This document shows positions 27,392 through 36,515 of a stretch of DNA of 51,953 nt, piece by piece. Below the pieces are notes generated by a model that was not told the origin of the DNA, did no database searches, and saw only the letters and a list, made by a program, of their open reading frames with translations. Location of the stretch: positions 1 to 51,953 of the forward strand of contig NZ_ML703282.1 of assembly GCF_008520305.1 (NCBI RefSeq). Direction: 5' to 3'. Position 1 is the first letter of the stretch; every line of letters starts with the position of its first letter. The translations under genes and the position numbers were made by a program. Source of the stretch: Mesorhizobium sp. SARCC-RB16n. GTDB taxonomy: Bacteria; Pseudomonadota; Alphaproteobacteria; Rhizobiales; Rhizobiaceae.

Positions 27392-28468
27392 GTGTCGAAC
27401 TATCCGCTCTCCTACAAACTGTCCTGGCTGCCGCGTTTCCTGAAACCGTCGCTCTTCGGTGACGCCACAGGGTTTGCGCCGATCGCGGGGACGCTGATGG
27501 ACCCGCTACCGGGAGAGACGGTGCGGCTGGCTTTCATCGGCGACATCTCGGCGGTCGCCAACCGGAGTGCGCCCGACTGCGATCCGGCGATCAAGGCGCT
27601 GCTTGGAGCAGCCGACCTGGTGATCGGCAATTGTGAAAGCCCGATCGTTGACAGGCCGAGCGCGGTACTGGGAACCAGGCTCGGCACGCATCATGCGATG
27701 AGCGAACGCTTTCTTGCGGAGGCGCTGGCGGCGGTCGGCATCGGGCGCGAAAAACTGGTGCTGTCGCTGGCCAACAATCATGTGTTCGACCAGGGTGTCG
27801 CCGGCTTCGACGCGACGGTGGCGGCGCTGAGGCGGCTCGATATCCGCACCATCGGCCTGGCCGCCAATGGTCCGGTCGAACGCTTCGCGGCCGGGCCGCT
27901 CGCTCTCGGTTTCGCCGCTTTCACGCTCTGGCGCAACGCCGACGAGGCCTTGTTTGCCGGCCGCGTCTTGATGGAAGGCGATCCGGCCCGCTGGCCGCGA
28001 GAGGCGAGCGCAGGGGTCGATCTCCTCTGCGCCGTGCCGCACTGGGACTGGGAATTCCGGCATTTTCCGCGTGCCGGAACACAGGCGTTGGCGCGGCGGC
28101 TGGCCGGGCAAGGCATCGGGCTGATCGCCGGCCATCATGCCCATGTCGTGCAGCCGGTCGAGCGGATCGGCGGGACGGTGGTTGCTTATGGGCTCGGCGA
28201 TTTCCTCGGCACCGCCTTTGCCCGCCAGCCATGGCCGGGGCGGATTGGCGGGATTTTCATCGTCGACGTCAGCGCTGACGCGAAGACGCGGGGAGCTGTT
28301 GCGTCTTACCGGTTCTATCCGTTTGTTCGCCTGCGTGCGGGAGACCATGAGCGCCTGCTGCCGGTGGAAGCATTGAACGTGCCGATGCGGCAAAAAATCG
28401 AGGGCCGGCTGGCCGCGATCTTCCCTTCTCGCTCTGGAGGAGAAGGGGGCACGGCTTCGTCCGGCTAG
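27392..28468 (+). CDS. CapA-family protein (poly-gamma-glutamate/metallophosphatase-like)
   Basis: A 358-residue PGA_cap-type protein with a calcineurin-like metallophosphatase fold. Visible blocks are FIGDIS (48-53), GNCESP (79-84), SLANNHVFD (125-133) and AGHHAHVVQ (about 246-254), i.e. the GD, GNxE, NH and GHxH metal ligands. CapA proteins assist export or anchoring of polyanionic capsules; many homologues are just envelope phosphoesterases. The start is GTG 27392 by length and a weak GGA. The last 15 codons (SRSGGEGG) read through a small hairpin (28423-28447) and may be recently acquired. No signal peptide is obvious. Confidence 0.85.
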   Translation: MSNYPLSYKLSWLPRFLKPSLFGDATGFAPIAGTLMDPLPGETVRLAFIGDISAVANRSAPDCDPAIKALLGAADLVIGNCESPIVDRPSAVLGTRLGTHHAMSERFLAEALAAVGIGREKLVLSLANNHVFDQGVAGFDATVAALRRLDIRTIGLAANGPVERFAAGPLALGFAAFTLWRNADEALFAGRVLMEGDPARWPREASAGVDLLCAVPHWDWEFRHFPRAGTQALARRLAGQGIGLIAGHHAHVVQPVERIGGTVVAYGLGDFLGTAFARQPWPGRIGGIFIVDVSADAKTRGAVASYRFYPFVRLRAGDHERLLPVEALNVPMRQKIEGRLAAIFPSRSGGEGGTASSG

Positions 28469-28523
28469 CGTCATTCCGACAAAACTGGCTATCATGCGGC
28501 AACACTGGCGGCGGGGGATGGCG

Positions 28524-29495
28524 ATGGAAACAGCGGATTTCATGCCGGGCGCGGCCGACATCGCGACCATCAAGAAGGACATCGAGACCTACGAAGCGAA
28601 AAGGGCCTCGGTGGCGCGCGGAGTCAGGTGGCGCGTGCCGTTGTTCGTTGGCCTTGTGGTGGTCGTCGTCGCGCTCATTGCCTGGCTGTTCAACAAGGTC
28701 GCCGATCCCCACGAGCAATGGTTCTCGCCGCCGCATGTGTTTCTCTATGTCATCGGCTTCGTGGTGGCGATCGTCCTCTATTTCAGGGCAATCAGGCCGG
28801 TAGCGCGACTGCAGCAATCGTTTCGCCAGACGCTGATGCCGATCATCTTCGGCTTCATTGGGGATCTGCGCTACCAGCACGACGTGACGCCGCATTCCTT
28901 TGACCGATTGCCGCGCGAGACGGTCGGCGGTTTCACCATGAGTCGCTTCGACGACATCATCTCGGGACGCTATGACGGATTTGCCTTCGAGCTATACGAA
29001 GCCCATCTTTGGGATGGAGGCGCCACCAGGAACAAGGCCACCACGTTCAAGGGTGTCGTCGTCGCCTTCGAAGCCATCGAGCCGTTTCCTGGAATATTGG
29101 TGGCGGCGCGACGTGCCAGTGGCGTCATCGGCTTTTTCCGCGGCATGTTCGCGGCAAAGATGCAGGAACTGCCGTCCGGCGTGCCGGAACTCGACGCCGC
29201 GTACGAGTTCCGCACCGACAATGTCGAGGCGGCGCGGCCGCTGGTGACCGGCCGGCTGGCGCAGGCGCTGAAATGGCTCGGCGAAACCTGGCCGGACGAG
29301 CCGGCGCGTGTCGCCCTCAATGGCGGCGACGGGTTCTTGCTCCTGCCGCAACCGAAGAACTTCTTCGAACTGCCCGCCATTTCGGTGCCGCTGGACTACC
29401 AGACCCATGTCGCGCCGATGATCTCGGACATAGGCGCGATGCTGGCGACGGCGGCACTGGTGAGGAAGATCGGCGCGAAGGACGTGGCGATTTGA
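28524..29495 (+). CDS. DUF3137 membrane protein
   Basis: A 323-residue protein with two N-terminal transmembrane helices (about residues 38-56 and 72-90 counted from ATG 28524) followed by a DUF3137 domain of mixed alpha/beta character (FDDIISGRYDGFAFELYEAH; KGVVVAFE). The function of DUF3137 is unknown. Three ATGs lie close together (28494, 28518, 28524); I prefer the last because a GGGG run stands at the best distance. It is 55 bases downstream of the CapA-like gene and may be cotranscribed with it. Confidence 0.8.
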   Translation: METADFMPGAADIATIKKDIETYEAKRASVARGVRWRVPLFVGLVVVVVALIAWLFNKVADPHEQWFSPPHVFLYVIGFVVAIVLYFRAIRPVARLQQSFRQTLMPIIFGFIGDLRYQHDVTPHSFDRLPRETVGGFTMSRFDDIISGRYDGFAFELYEAHLWDGGATRNKATTFKGVVVAFEAIEPFPGILVAARRASGVIGFFRGMFAAKMQELPSGVPELDAAYEFRTDNVEAARPLVTGRLAQALKWLGETWPDEPARVALNGGDGFLLLPQPKNFFELPAISVPLDYQTHVAPMISDIGAMLATAALVRKIGAKDVAI

Positions 29496-29510
29496 TAGGC
29501 CGAAGCAGGC

Positions 29511-30005
29511 TCAGCAGTCGAAGCCGTATTTGCCACGCATATAGTCCGCCTCTTCCTTGGACGTTCTCTTGAACATCACACAGACGGTGAAGCTGCCGAC
29601 CTGACGGCCGTCCCTGGTGTAACCCCAGTCGGAAATATCGTCGCGCGTGAATTCGATATTCTGGCCGAGCACGACGTTGCGCACTTGCTCCGGTTCGTTC
29701 GCCAATATGCCGACAAATCCGGTCTCCGTGCGACGGAAGGGAATGAGCCAGAAGTGTTCGGTGACGTTGCCGTCCCGCACCTTGACCTTCAGCTTGAACC
29801 TGTCGGTGCCGGACGGAGGTGTTTCGGACAGGGCCAGGAATTCATCCAGGCTGGCGAGCACCCGCGCGGTCGCCGCCGCCATGTCGGGATCATCTGGAGC
29901 AAAGATCATCGTCTTGTCGTCACCCGGATCGGCGCCTTGCGCGTCGGCCAGGCCCGGCAAGATAGCCAGCATCAGGGATAGGGTGGTCCGGACGGCGATT
30001 CTCAT
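29511..30005 (-). CDS. DUF2314 exported protein
   Basis: A 164-residue protein with a signal peptide (LSLMLAILPGLADAQG) and a C-terminal DUF2314 domain, recognised by EHFWLIPF, FVGILANEPEQVRNV and the ending EEADYMRGKYGFDC. DUF2314 is a small uncharacterised domain found in many exported or phage-linked proteins. ATG 30005 is chosen over one 12 codons upstream because AGAGGGAC precedes it and it puts the signal at the very start. It converges on the DUF3137 gene with 15 bases between them. Confidence 0.82.
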   Translation of the reverse strand: MRIAVRTTLSLMLAILPGLADAQGADPGDDKTMIFAPDDPDMAAATARVLASLDEFLALSETPPSGTDRFKLKVKVRDGNVTEHFWLIPFRRTETGFVGILANEPEQVRNVVLGQNIEFTRDDISDWGYTRDGRQVGSFTVCVMFKRTSKEEADYMRGKYGFDC

Positions 30006-30437
30006 GGAAGTCCCTCTATGCAACGCGACACCATCCCGCATTCGCTTTGACTTTGCAACCTAAGCGCGAAATTCAGCTCCGCCGGGCAGGATGCTCGATC
30101 CGCGCACGACATAAAATGTGTACCGATGAAAAATCGAAGTCCTGTTTCGTGATGCGGCCCGGAAGGGATTGCGGCGGCCGCGTGATCGCCGACGGCGCGA
30201 GCCGCAATCCGTCAAACGACTCTTTTCGCGCGGACAAAGCCTCCCATGAGGTAGGGCAAGCTGTCGGCATCGGGGGGCTCGGAGGCTATTGTGTCGGAAT
30301 TAAGCCGATGATTTCCTTTGCAAAAATTCACCCAACGTGATTTGCGGACAGCGCGCTTTCCGCCCCAGTCTCGGGCCGTTCGGTGCTGCCCTCTCCCAAG
30401 GCGTACCGGAAAACCGAAACAGCACGGAGTGCTATCC
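30006..30437. other. 432-bp intergenic region with a 10-bp-arm hairpin
   Basis: No convincing gene. GGATTGCGGC (30166-30175) and GCCGCAATCC (30201-30210) are perfectly complementary around a 25-base loop. The last 100 bases before 30438 are the probable promoter and leader of the DUF1344 gene. Confidence 0.5.
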
Positions 30438-30680
30438 ATGAAGAAGACCCTCGCAACCACCGCCGCTCTGCTCGCCTTCCTCGGCACGGCCTATGCCGCG
30501 ACCGTTCAGGGCACCATCCAGGCGGTCGATCCGACGACCAAGTCGGTCACACTCGACGACGGCAAGATCTACCAGTTGTCGCCCGATGCGTCGGTCGGCA
30601 AATTGAAGGTCGGCGCCAAGGTGGCGGTGACTGTCGACGACAAGACCGGCATGGTGACGTCGATCAAGAAGGCTTCGTAG
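30438..30680 (+). CDS. DUF1344 small exported protein
   Basis: An 80-residue protein: signal peptide MKKTLATTAALLAFLGTAYA followed by an OB-like fold of the DUF1344 family (VQGTIQAVDPTTKSVTLDDG, VAVTVDDKTGMVTSIKKAS). Members are short periplasmic proteins of unknown function, abundant in rhizobia. GGAG lies eight bases before ATG 30438. A hairpin with a T-run (30721-30750) follows, so the gene is monocistronic. Confidence 0.88.
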   Translation: MKKTLATTAALLAFLGTAYAATVQGTIQAVDPTTKSVTLDDGKIYQLSPDASVGKLKVGAKVAVTVDDKTGMVTSIKKAS

Positions 30681-30720
30681 AGACCTGCCGACCGGACTTT
30701 TGAGACCCTGCTCCAATTTT

Positions 30721-30750
30721 GGCCGGTCCCTTCGGGGATCGGCCATTTTC
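30721..30750 (+). terminator. Intrinsic terminator after the DUF1344 gene
   Basis: GGCCGGTCCC and GGGGATCGGCC form a stem with one wobble around a short loop, followed by ATTTTC. Confidence 0.75.
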
Positions 30751-30863
30751 ATAACCTCGCTCGCTCACCGCCAGGCGACAACGGTGGCGGAACACCGTTC
30801 CGGCAGCGCCGCTATGGCCTTCACTGAAAGGCCGCGCTATCCCTTGGCCTACGGGGGATCTGC

Positions 30864-32486
30864 ATGGCTGACAAACAAAAAGGATTTCGCCTGTCGCGGC
30901 GGCTGCTGCTGGGGGCGGCTGTCTTCGGCGGCGCCGTACTGTGGGGCGGCACCACCGTGGCGCGGCTGGCGCGGGGCCCGTCAGGGCCGAAGAACACCGG
31001 ACGCATCGCCGATATAGACGGCATCGCGCTGCCGCTGAAGCCGATCGCCAGCCCGCCGGCCTTCGATCCGTCGCTGCCCTGGCTGGCAAAAGGCGGCGAC
31101 ATCAACGATGCCAGCGGCCTGTCGAGGACACCGGTCTACGGTGTCGTCGAGGTCAGCGAGGAAGAGCACATCGCCAAGGCGCTGGCCTTCGCGCGTGCCA
31201 ACGGGCTGAAAGTGTCGCTGGCGGCCATCCGCCATTCGATGGGCGGGCATGCCTTCGACGACAATGCGCTGGTTCTCGACCTCAGAACGTTCAACAAGGT
31301 CACGGTGGACGCCGCGGCCAAGACAATGACCTTGCAGCCGGGCGCGCGCTGGCACGACATCCAGACCATGCTGCATCCGCGCTTCGCGGTGAAGGCGATG
31401 CAGTCGACCGACATTTTTTCGGTCGGCGGCTCGCTGTCGGTGAACGCGCATGGCATGGACCATCAGGCGGGCTCGGTGGCCGGCTCGATCCGCTCGATGC
31501 GGGTGATGTTGGCCGACGGGTCGGTGACCACCTGCTCGCCAGCCGACAACAGCGAGCTGTTCCGCCATGTCGTCGGCGGCTACGGTCTGTTCGGCGTGGT
31601 GCTGGAGGCGACGCTCGATATCGTCGACAATGCCGTCTACCGCACCTCGCGCGAGATCATCAGATCCGACGATTTCCCGAAATTCTTCGCCGAGGTGCTG
31701 GAGCCGAACAAGGACATCGGCCTGTTCTACGGCCATCTGTCGACGGCGCCGGGCAATTTCCTCGAGGACATGATCGTCTACCGTTACGACAAGGTGGCGG
31801 AGCAGCCGCCGGCCGACCAGCCGGCACTCGGTGAACCCGATGGCGTCGGCCTGAAGCGGGTGATCATGAACATGGCCAAATGGGGCAGTGCGTTCCAGGA
31901 ACTGAAATGGTTCACCGAAAAGACGCTGGAGCCGAAATTCGAGAGCTGCACGGTGCCGCGTACCTCGGCGCTTGCCGAGGGCGAGGCCTGCCTCGTCACC
32001 CGCAACAACCCGATGCACGATTCGGTGCCGTACCTGTTCAACGACCTGATGAACGAGACCGACATACTGCACGAATATTTTATTCCTCGCGCGGCCTATG
32101 TCGAGTTCATCGCGGAAGCGCGCGCGATCCTGCGCAACCAGGATCTGCCGGTGCTCAACGCTTCGGTGCGCATCGTCCACAAGGAGGACGTGGCGCTGAC
32201 CTACGCGCCCGAGCCGGCCTATTCGCTGGTGCTCTATATCAACCAGCCGGCCGATGCCGATGGCAACGCCAGGATGCGGGCGCTGACGCGAGCGCTGATC
32301 GACGTGACGATCAAGCATGGCGGGCGGTTCTTCCTGCCCTACCAGTTGCACTATACGGCCAAGGAGCTGCTGGCGTCCTATCCCGAACTGCCCGCCTTCC
32401 TGGCGGCAAAGCGGCACCATGACCCGACGGAACTGTTTTCCTCGACCTTCTACCGTGCCATCAAGGCGTTGAGCGGGGTGGCTTAG
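30864..32486 (+). CDS. FAD-binding oxidoreductase with Tat-like signal
   Basis: A 540-residue flavoenzyme of the FAD_binding_4 (PCMH/VAO) type. The N-terminus, MADKQKGFRLSRRLLLGAAV, is a good twin-arginine signal (SRRLLLGAA), consistent with export of a folded FAD protein. The PCMH body shows RHSMGGHAFDDNALVLDL and FSVGGSLSVNAHGMDHQAG, which bind the FAD pyrophosphate and isoalloxazine. Likely donors are sugars or alcohols, e.g. sugar-lactone or alditol oxidases, but no specific call is possible. GGGGG precedes ATG 30864. A co-oriented exported protein gene follows after 18 bases, suggesting an operon. Confidence 0.88.
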   Translation: MADKQKGFRLSRRLLLGAAVFGGAVLWGGTTVARLARGPSGPKNTGRIADIDGIALPLKPIASPPAFDPSLPWLAKGGDINDASGLSRTPVYGVVEVSEEEHIAKALAFARANGLKVSLAAIRHSMGGHAFDDNALVLDLRTFNKVTVDAAAKTMTLQPGARWHDIQTMLHPRFAVKAMQSTDIFSVGGSLSVNAHGMDHQAGSVAGSIRSMRVMLADGSVTTCSPADNSELFRHVVGGYGLFGVVLEATLDIVDNAVYRTSREIIRSDDFPKFFAEVLEPNKDIGLFYGHLSTAPGNFLEDMIVYRYDKVAEQPPADQPALGEPDGVGLKRVIMNMAKWGSAFQELKWFTEKTLEPKFESCTVPRTSALAEGEACLVTRNNPMHDSVPYLFNDLMNETDILHEYFIPRAAYVEFIAEARAILRNQDLPVLNASVRIVHKEDVALTYAPEPAYSLVLYINQPADADGNARMRALTRALIDVTIKHGGRFFLPYQLHYTAKELLASYPELPAFLAAKRHHDPTELFSSTFYRAIKALSGVA

Positions 32487-32504
32487 CAGCCAGAGGAGAA
32501 TTCC

Positions 32505-33131
32505 ATGCGGATGGGATCAGCGGCGGCGTTGCTCGCCTTCATCGCGCTTTGCGCTGGACCGGCGGGGGCGGAAGATCTGAAGGCCTTCAGGCTGACGATC
32601 GATGGGAAGACTGTGGATATCGACGCCGGCGAGAGCGCCAACGTGACGTTGCCTGACGGCAAACAGGTCGAGGTGAAGCTCGACAAGAACGACTTCGCCA
32701 CCTTTTCCGGCGGCAGTTTCTCCTTCAATCATCCGAGCGGCATTTCGGTGACCAAGACAGATCTCGGCGAGAACATCACGCAATATCTGATGGCCTCGGC
32801 GCTGGGCACGATCGTCGTGGTGCAGGAATACGGCAAGATGAACCCCGTATCGCTCAACCAGCTGATGCTGCAGGAGATGACCAGGGAATCGGTCAAGGCG
32901 GGTGCCGAGCTGACGCAGCAGCCGACGACGCGCAAGCTCGCGGACGGCAAGGCGTTGACCGGCATCACCGCCGAGGTGAAGACCCGCACCGACACCGCTT
33001 ATTTCGAGATCGTCGGCTACGGTCTCGCCGACCAGGGGCTTTTGTTCATCACACGCGTCGCCGGCGAGGATGCGGCGACCGAGAAGCCGCTGATCGACAA
33101 GTTCTGGCAGAGCCTCAAGGTAAAGATGTAG
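32505..33131 (+). CDS. Exported protein of unknown function
   Basis: A 208-residue protein with a signal peptide (LLAFIALCAGPAGAED) and a soluble beta-rich body without recognised motif. The first third repeats a DGK-x4-x-D pattern (TIDGKTVDIDAGE; LPDGKQVEVKLDK). It is 18 bases downstream of the FAD oxidoreductase and is preceded by AGAGGAG, so I infer it is cotranscribed and periplasmic, perhaps a partner of the oxidoreductase. Confidence 0.7.
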   Translation: MRMGSAAALLAFIALCAGPAGAEDLKAFRLTIDGKTVDIDAGESANVTLPDGKQVEVKLDKNDFATFSGGSFSFNHPSGISVTKTDLGENITQYLMASALGTIVVVQEYGKMNPVSLNQLMLQEMTRESVKAGAELTQQPTTRKLADGKALTGITAEVKTRTDTAYFEIVGYGLADQGLLFITRVAGEDAATEKPLIDKFWQSLKVKM

Positions 33132-33137
33132 CTCGGC

Positions 33138-33659
33138 CTAGAGCTTGCTGGGCATCAGGCCGGTCAGCCAGTTCACCGAGCGCTTTGCCGCGTCGGCGGT
33201 CGCCGATGCGGCGCGGCCAAGGTCGGTCTTGACCACGGCGTAGCCGTTCTTCGTGCGATAGAGCACGCCGGTTCCGCCATCGACCACCTGCTCATAGGCC
33301 ACGGGCCGGGCAGCGGCCGCGTCCAGGGCCGTCGTCGGCGATCCGACGGGGACGCTCGGCCGATGGCTGAGCTCCGGCGGCAGCGGGCTTTCCGTTCTGG
33401 CGATCTTGCTGGTGGGCTTCAGTTCCGGGCCCGATGCGATGGCGGCCAGGTGCGATGAGGACGCCGAACCCTTGGTGCGGCAGATACCGGACACCAGCGG
33501 GTAGTTGAAATTGCGCTCGTGCAGGATCTGGCTTTTCATCGCGGCTTCGCAATCGGCGATGGTCGACCACTTTGCCGGCGTCTCGCCGATGTATTCGCAC
33601 AGCTTGGCGTCGCAGTCGCAGCCGACAATGGTCATGGCGACAAGGGCGGTCTTGATCAC
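33138..33659 (-). CDS. Exported Cys-containing protein of unknown function
   Basis: A 173-residue protein starting with GTG 33659 (VIKTALVAMTIVGCDCDAKLC); AAGGGACG lies upstream. The N-terminus is a short hydrophobic stretch followed by a Cys cluster (Cys14, Cys16, Cys21) that may include a lipobox (MTIVGC). The middle is Pro/Ser-rich and the end basic (AAKRSVNWLTGLMPSKL). No family is recognised. Confidence 0.6.
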   Translation of the reverse strand: MIKTALVAMTIVGCDCDAKLCEYIGETPAKWSTIADCEAAMKSQILHERNFNYPLVSGICRTKGSASSSHLAAIASGPELKPTSKIARTESPLPPELSHRPSVPVGSPTTALDAAAARPVAYEQVVDGGTGVLYRTKNGYAVVKTDLGRAASATADAAKRSVNWLTGLMPSKL

Positions 33660-33794
33660 GGTCTCGTCCCTTCGAGATGCCCCCCGGCAGCCCAGTCAGG
33701 TGCATATCGCGTTCCAGGCGAACGCAATTCTCCATTGCGCGCGAACAAGGCGGGATTTTGGCTTCGACCGTGGAATGTGCGTGGCAATGTGTGC

Positions 33795-34793
33795 CTATCC
33801 AGCGCCCGGTAAGGTCCGTCTGAGGAAATTGGCGATCAGCCGCACCACGTCGTGCGGGCGCTCGACCTGCGGGATGTGGTTGACGCCGTCGAGGACGGCC
33901 AGTTCGGCGTGTGGAAACAGCGAGGCGATCTCTTCGCCCTGGGCCAGCGGCGTGGTCGAATCCTCTCGTCCCCAGATGACGAGAACCGGCGGTGTGAAGG
34001 CGCGATAATTCGCCTTGTTGGCGGCAAGCGATTTCCGCTCGTCGTTGTAGAGGCCGCTGAACAGCCAATGGCCAACGGCAATGGTGGTGCCCTTGACGTT
34101 CAGCGGGCGCGTGTAGATGGCGATGCGCTCCGCCGTGACGAGATCGTCGTTCGCGATGAACCGGCGCAAACCGAACCCGGTCATCAGCGGATTGGTGAAG
34201 GTCGAGGCAGTCAGGAGCTGGCGTGGCCAGTCCCTTTTCAGGAGAGATGCGAACGGCAGGGTGGGCGCCTCGGTCTGGCCGAGCCCGATCGCCACGTCGA
34301 GCAGGATCAGCGCATCGATGCGATCCGGGGCCGAGAAGGCGGCTTCGATCACGCCGCCACCACCATAAGAGTGGACGCCGACGCTGAAATGACGAAGGCC
34401 GAGCGCATCGGCGAAGCCGAGGACACGCCTGGCGTGAGCGGCGCGCGAATAGTCCTGGTCGGCCGGTCTTTCCGAATAACCGAAGGGCGGCATGTCGACG
34501 GCGATCACGCGAAAGCGCTGTTCACCCAGCGGCGCGGCGACATCGCGGTAGGTTTCGGCCCACGACGCCGTGCCGTGGAACAGAAGCAGCGGCGGCCCGT
34601 CCGGCGGCCCCCACACCTGGTAGTGCATCTTCAGCCCGTCGACGGTAGCGAACAATGCTCCCGCCGGAGCCGCCTCCTGCGGCGACAGCGTCTCGCGCAA
34701 GGCCGCCGCGCCGCGAAAGCCGACAAACGCGACAACGATCAGCACGACCAGCATGAGCGCGAGCCAGCCGACAATCCGGATCAGTCTACGCAT
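33795..34793 (-). CDS. Membrane-anchored alpha/beta hydrolase
   Basis: A 332-residue hydrolase anchored by one N-terminal helix (about 6-26). The catalytic triad is visible: Ser142 in GVHSYGGG, Asp around 276 in WGREDSTTP, and His around 304 in DGVNHIPQVE; the oxyanion loop is LFHGTASW (71-78). The sequence is typical of the alpha/beta hydrolase-1 family (esterase or C-C hydrolase). It is the last gene of a three-gene unit and follows the unknown 376-residue protein after 15 bases. Substrate unknown. Confidence 0.85.
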   Translation of the reverse strand: MRRLIRIVGWLALMLVVLIVVAFVGFRGAAALRETLSPQEAAPAGALFATVDGLKMHYQVWGPPDGPPLLLFHGTASWAETYRDVAAPLGEQRFRVIAVDMPPFGYSERPADQDYSRAAHARRVLGFADALGLRHFSVGVHSYGGGGVIEAAFSAPDRIDALILLDVAIGLGQTEAPTLPFASLLKRDWPRQLLTASTFTNPLMTGFGLRRFIANDDLVTAERIAIYTRPLNVKGTTIAVGHWLFSGLYNDERKSLAANKANYRAFTPPVLVIWGREDSTTPLAQGEEIASLFPHAELAVLDGVNHIPQVERPHDVVRLIANFLRRTLPGAG

Positions 34794-34808
34794 GGCGGGG
34801 CCGTCGTC

Positions 34809-35939
34809 TCAGTAGTCGTAGACGTGTTCGAGCCGGGCGCCGGCCTTGATCAGCGACGGCAGCACCAGATGCAGCTTGCGCACGGCCACGACCATGCCGG
34901 TGCGGCGCGTCGAGGGATCAGCCGGGAGCGGATAGCTGAACAGGATGCGCATGCCCTCGGGGACGGCGATCGAATCGGTCGACAGCATCGTCACCATGAT
35001 CTCGTCATTGCCGCCGATCTCGACGAAGGAGACGCCCTTGTCGATCAGCCGCGGGATCATGTCGGTGAAGACCTGATAGCGCTTCGTGACGAAGACGGTG
35101 CCGTCAGTGCCGTAGTCGCGTTCCAGCAAGGTGTCGGGCTCGTTGCGGGTGGCCTCGCCGACCGGCCCCTTGGCCCAGACATGGACATCGAGGAGAGCGG
35201 GATCGGAGGTGGCGGCCAGCGCCTTTTTGATCAGGTCGGCATAGCCTTGCTTGATGGTGTCGGCGAGGCCGAAGGCGAGCTTGCGTTCGCTGGTGCGGAC
35301 GGAACTGTCACCAGGCGCCGGCTGCACGGCGAACAGCCCGGCGCGCTTTTGCGCATACGGGAATTGGTACCACGGCACCTGGTCGAGAAAGCCTGCATAA
35401 TCCGCCGCCACCTTGGCCTGGTAGATGTCGGCGGCGGTGCGCTTGGTCGATGCCGCCTCGGTGATGCGGCCGACCGTGTTTTCATAGGCCCATTGCAAGA
35501 TATGCTCGATCGAATGACTGGTGCCGATGACGACCAGCATCTGGTGGTTGGCATAGTTGAACTTGTAGGCAGAGCTGGCCCGGATCACCGTGGCGTAATC
35601 CTGCCAGAAGCGGCCGACATAGGACCAATAGGGAAAGCCGCTCGGCTGGTCCTTGGCGACGAAACCAGCATATTCGCGCGCCGCGTAGACGATCGCCCAT
35701 TCCGGATAGGTGAGGAAGGTCGATTCCTCCGGCCGCTGGTAGCCGGGGATCTCGGCGCGCACCTTGTCGGCCAGCGCCTTGGGCGGCGCGCCGTCGGCAA
35801 TGCCGGGCAGCGGCGTCCTGTCGAGCGACGGCGTCGTCAGGAAGCCATAGGCGAGTCCCGCGATCGGGATCAGGATAACAACGACGATCACCCAGAGGAT
35901 CGTCTTGATGACGCGCTTTATCAAGCGGAACAGGAGCAT
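34809..35939 (-). CDS. Inner-membrane-anchored protein of unknown function
   Basis: A 376-residue protein with an N-terminal helix (about 12-34) and a large periplasmic body rich in Trp/Tyr in the middle (YPEWAIVYAAREYAGF; SYVGRFWQDYATV) and a conserved-looking NYANHQMLVVIGTSHSIEH around 133. I do not recognise the family. It overlaps nothing but is separated from its neighbours by only 6 and 15 bases, so it is cotranscribed with the membrane protein upstream and the hydrolase downstream. Confidence 0.75.
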   Translation of the reverse strand: MLLFRLIKRVIKTILWVIVVVILIPIAGLAYGFLTTPSLDRTPLPGIADGAPPKALADKVRAEIPGYQRPEESTFLTYPEWAIVYAAREYAGFVAKDQPSGFPYWSYVGRFWQDYATVIRASSAYKFNYANHQMLVVIGTSHSIEHILQWAYENTVGRITEAASTKRTAADIYQAKVAADYAGFLDQVPWYQFPYAQKRAGLFAVQPAPGDSSVRTSERKLAFGLADTIKQGYADLIKKALAATSDPALLDVHVWAKGPVGEATRNEPDTLLERDYGTDGTVFVTKRYQVFTDMIPRLIDKGVSFVEIGGNDEIMVTMLSTDSIAVPEGMRILFSYPLPADPSTRRTGMVVAVRKLHLVLPSLIKAGARLEHVYDY

Positions 35940-35945
35940 GGCCGG

Positions 35946-36380
35946 TCAGGCTGTGGCGAAGTGGTCGTAGATGCGCTTCGACAGCCGGAAGCCGATATAG
36001 ACGGCGATGCCGCCGATGACGATATGCGGCAGGTTGGCGAAGAAGCGGGTGGGGAATTCGATGTCGTTGAGGGAGCGGAAGCCGTTGATGAAGATGCCGG
36101 CATCGAGGCAGCCGGAGCCGGTGATCAGCCCGAGTACGCCATCGAACAGATAGACCGAGCCGAAGAGCTTGAAATAGAACATCGTCTGGCGGTGCGAGAT
36201 GAAGGCGGCGGCCAGCGCCCAGACGCCGGAGAAGGCGTGCAGCAGGTCGTCGTACCATTGCAGGGAGAACAGGCCGAACAGATTGCCGTCGGCATCGTTG
36301 AAGGCCGGAACGTAGCCGATGGCCACGACCGCGAAGAACAGGAACGCATAGGCGACGGCAAGCTTCTGGATCAGCGTCAT
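35946..36380 (-). CDS. Small four-helix membrane protein
   Basis: A 144-residue polytopic protein with about four helices (AFLFFAVVAIGYVP; LLHAFSGVWALAAAF; LFGSVYLFDGVLGLITG; HIVIGGIAVYIGFRL). The FSLQWYDDLLHAFSGVWAL stretch recalls DUF4383-like proteins, but that is not certain. It heads a tight operon with the 376-residue protein and the hydrolase. Confidence 0.78.
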   Translation of the reverse strand: MTLIQKLAVAYAFLFFAVVAIGYVPAFNDADGNLFGLFSLQWYDDLLHAFSGVWALAAAFISHRQTMFYFKLFGSVYLFDGVLGLITGSGCLDAGIFINGFRSLNDIEFPTRFFANLPHIVIGGIAVYIGFRLSKRIYDHFATA

Positions 36381-36515
36381 GAAGTATCCCCCTTCAACTG
36401 ACGCCGAACGTTAGCCGATTTTGGCGCCGGTTGCAGTCCCAACCGGAAACACCGTAAAAATTGTGTGGGATAGGAAAAGACAGTCGGCGCCGGGATTTCT
36501 CCCAGCGCCTCCCTG

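Noticed and set aside
33852-36401. 849-codon open frame on the plus strand
   Set aside because: It is antisense to three genes with clear motifs and membrane segments and has the Arg/Gly/Asp composition of a high-GC shadow.
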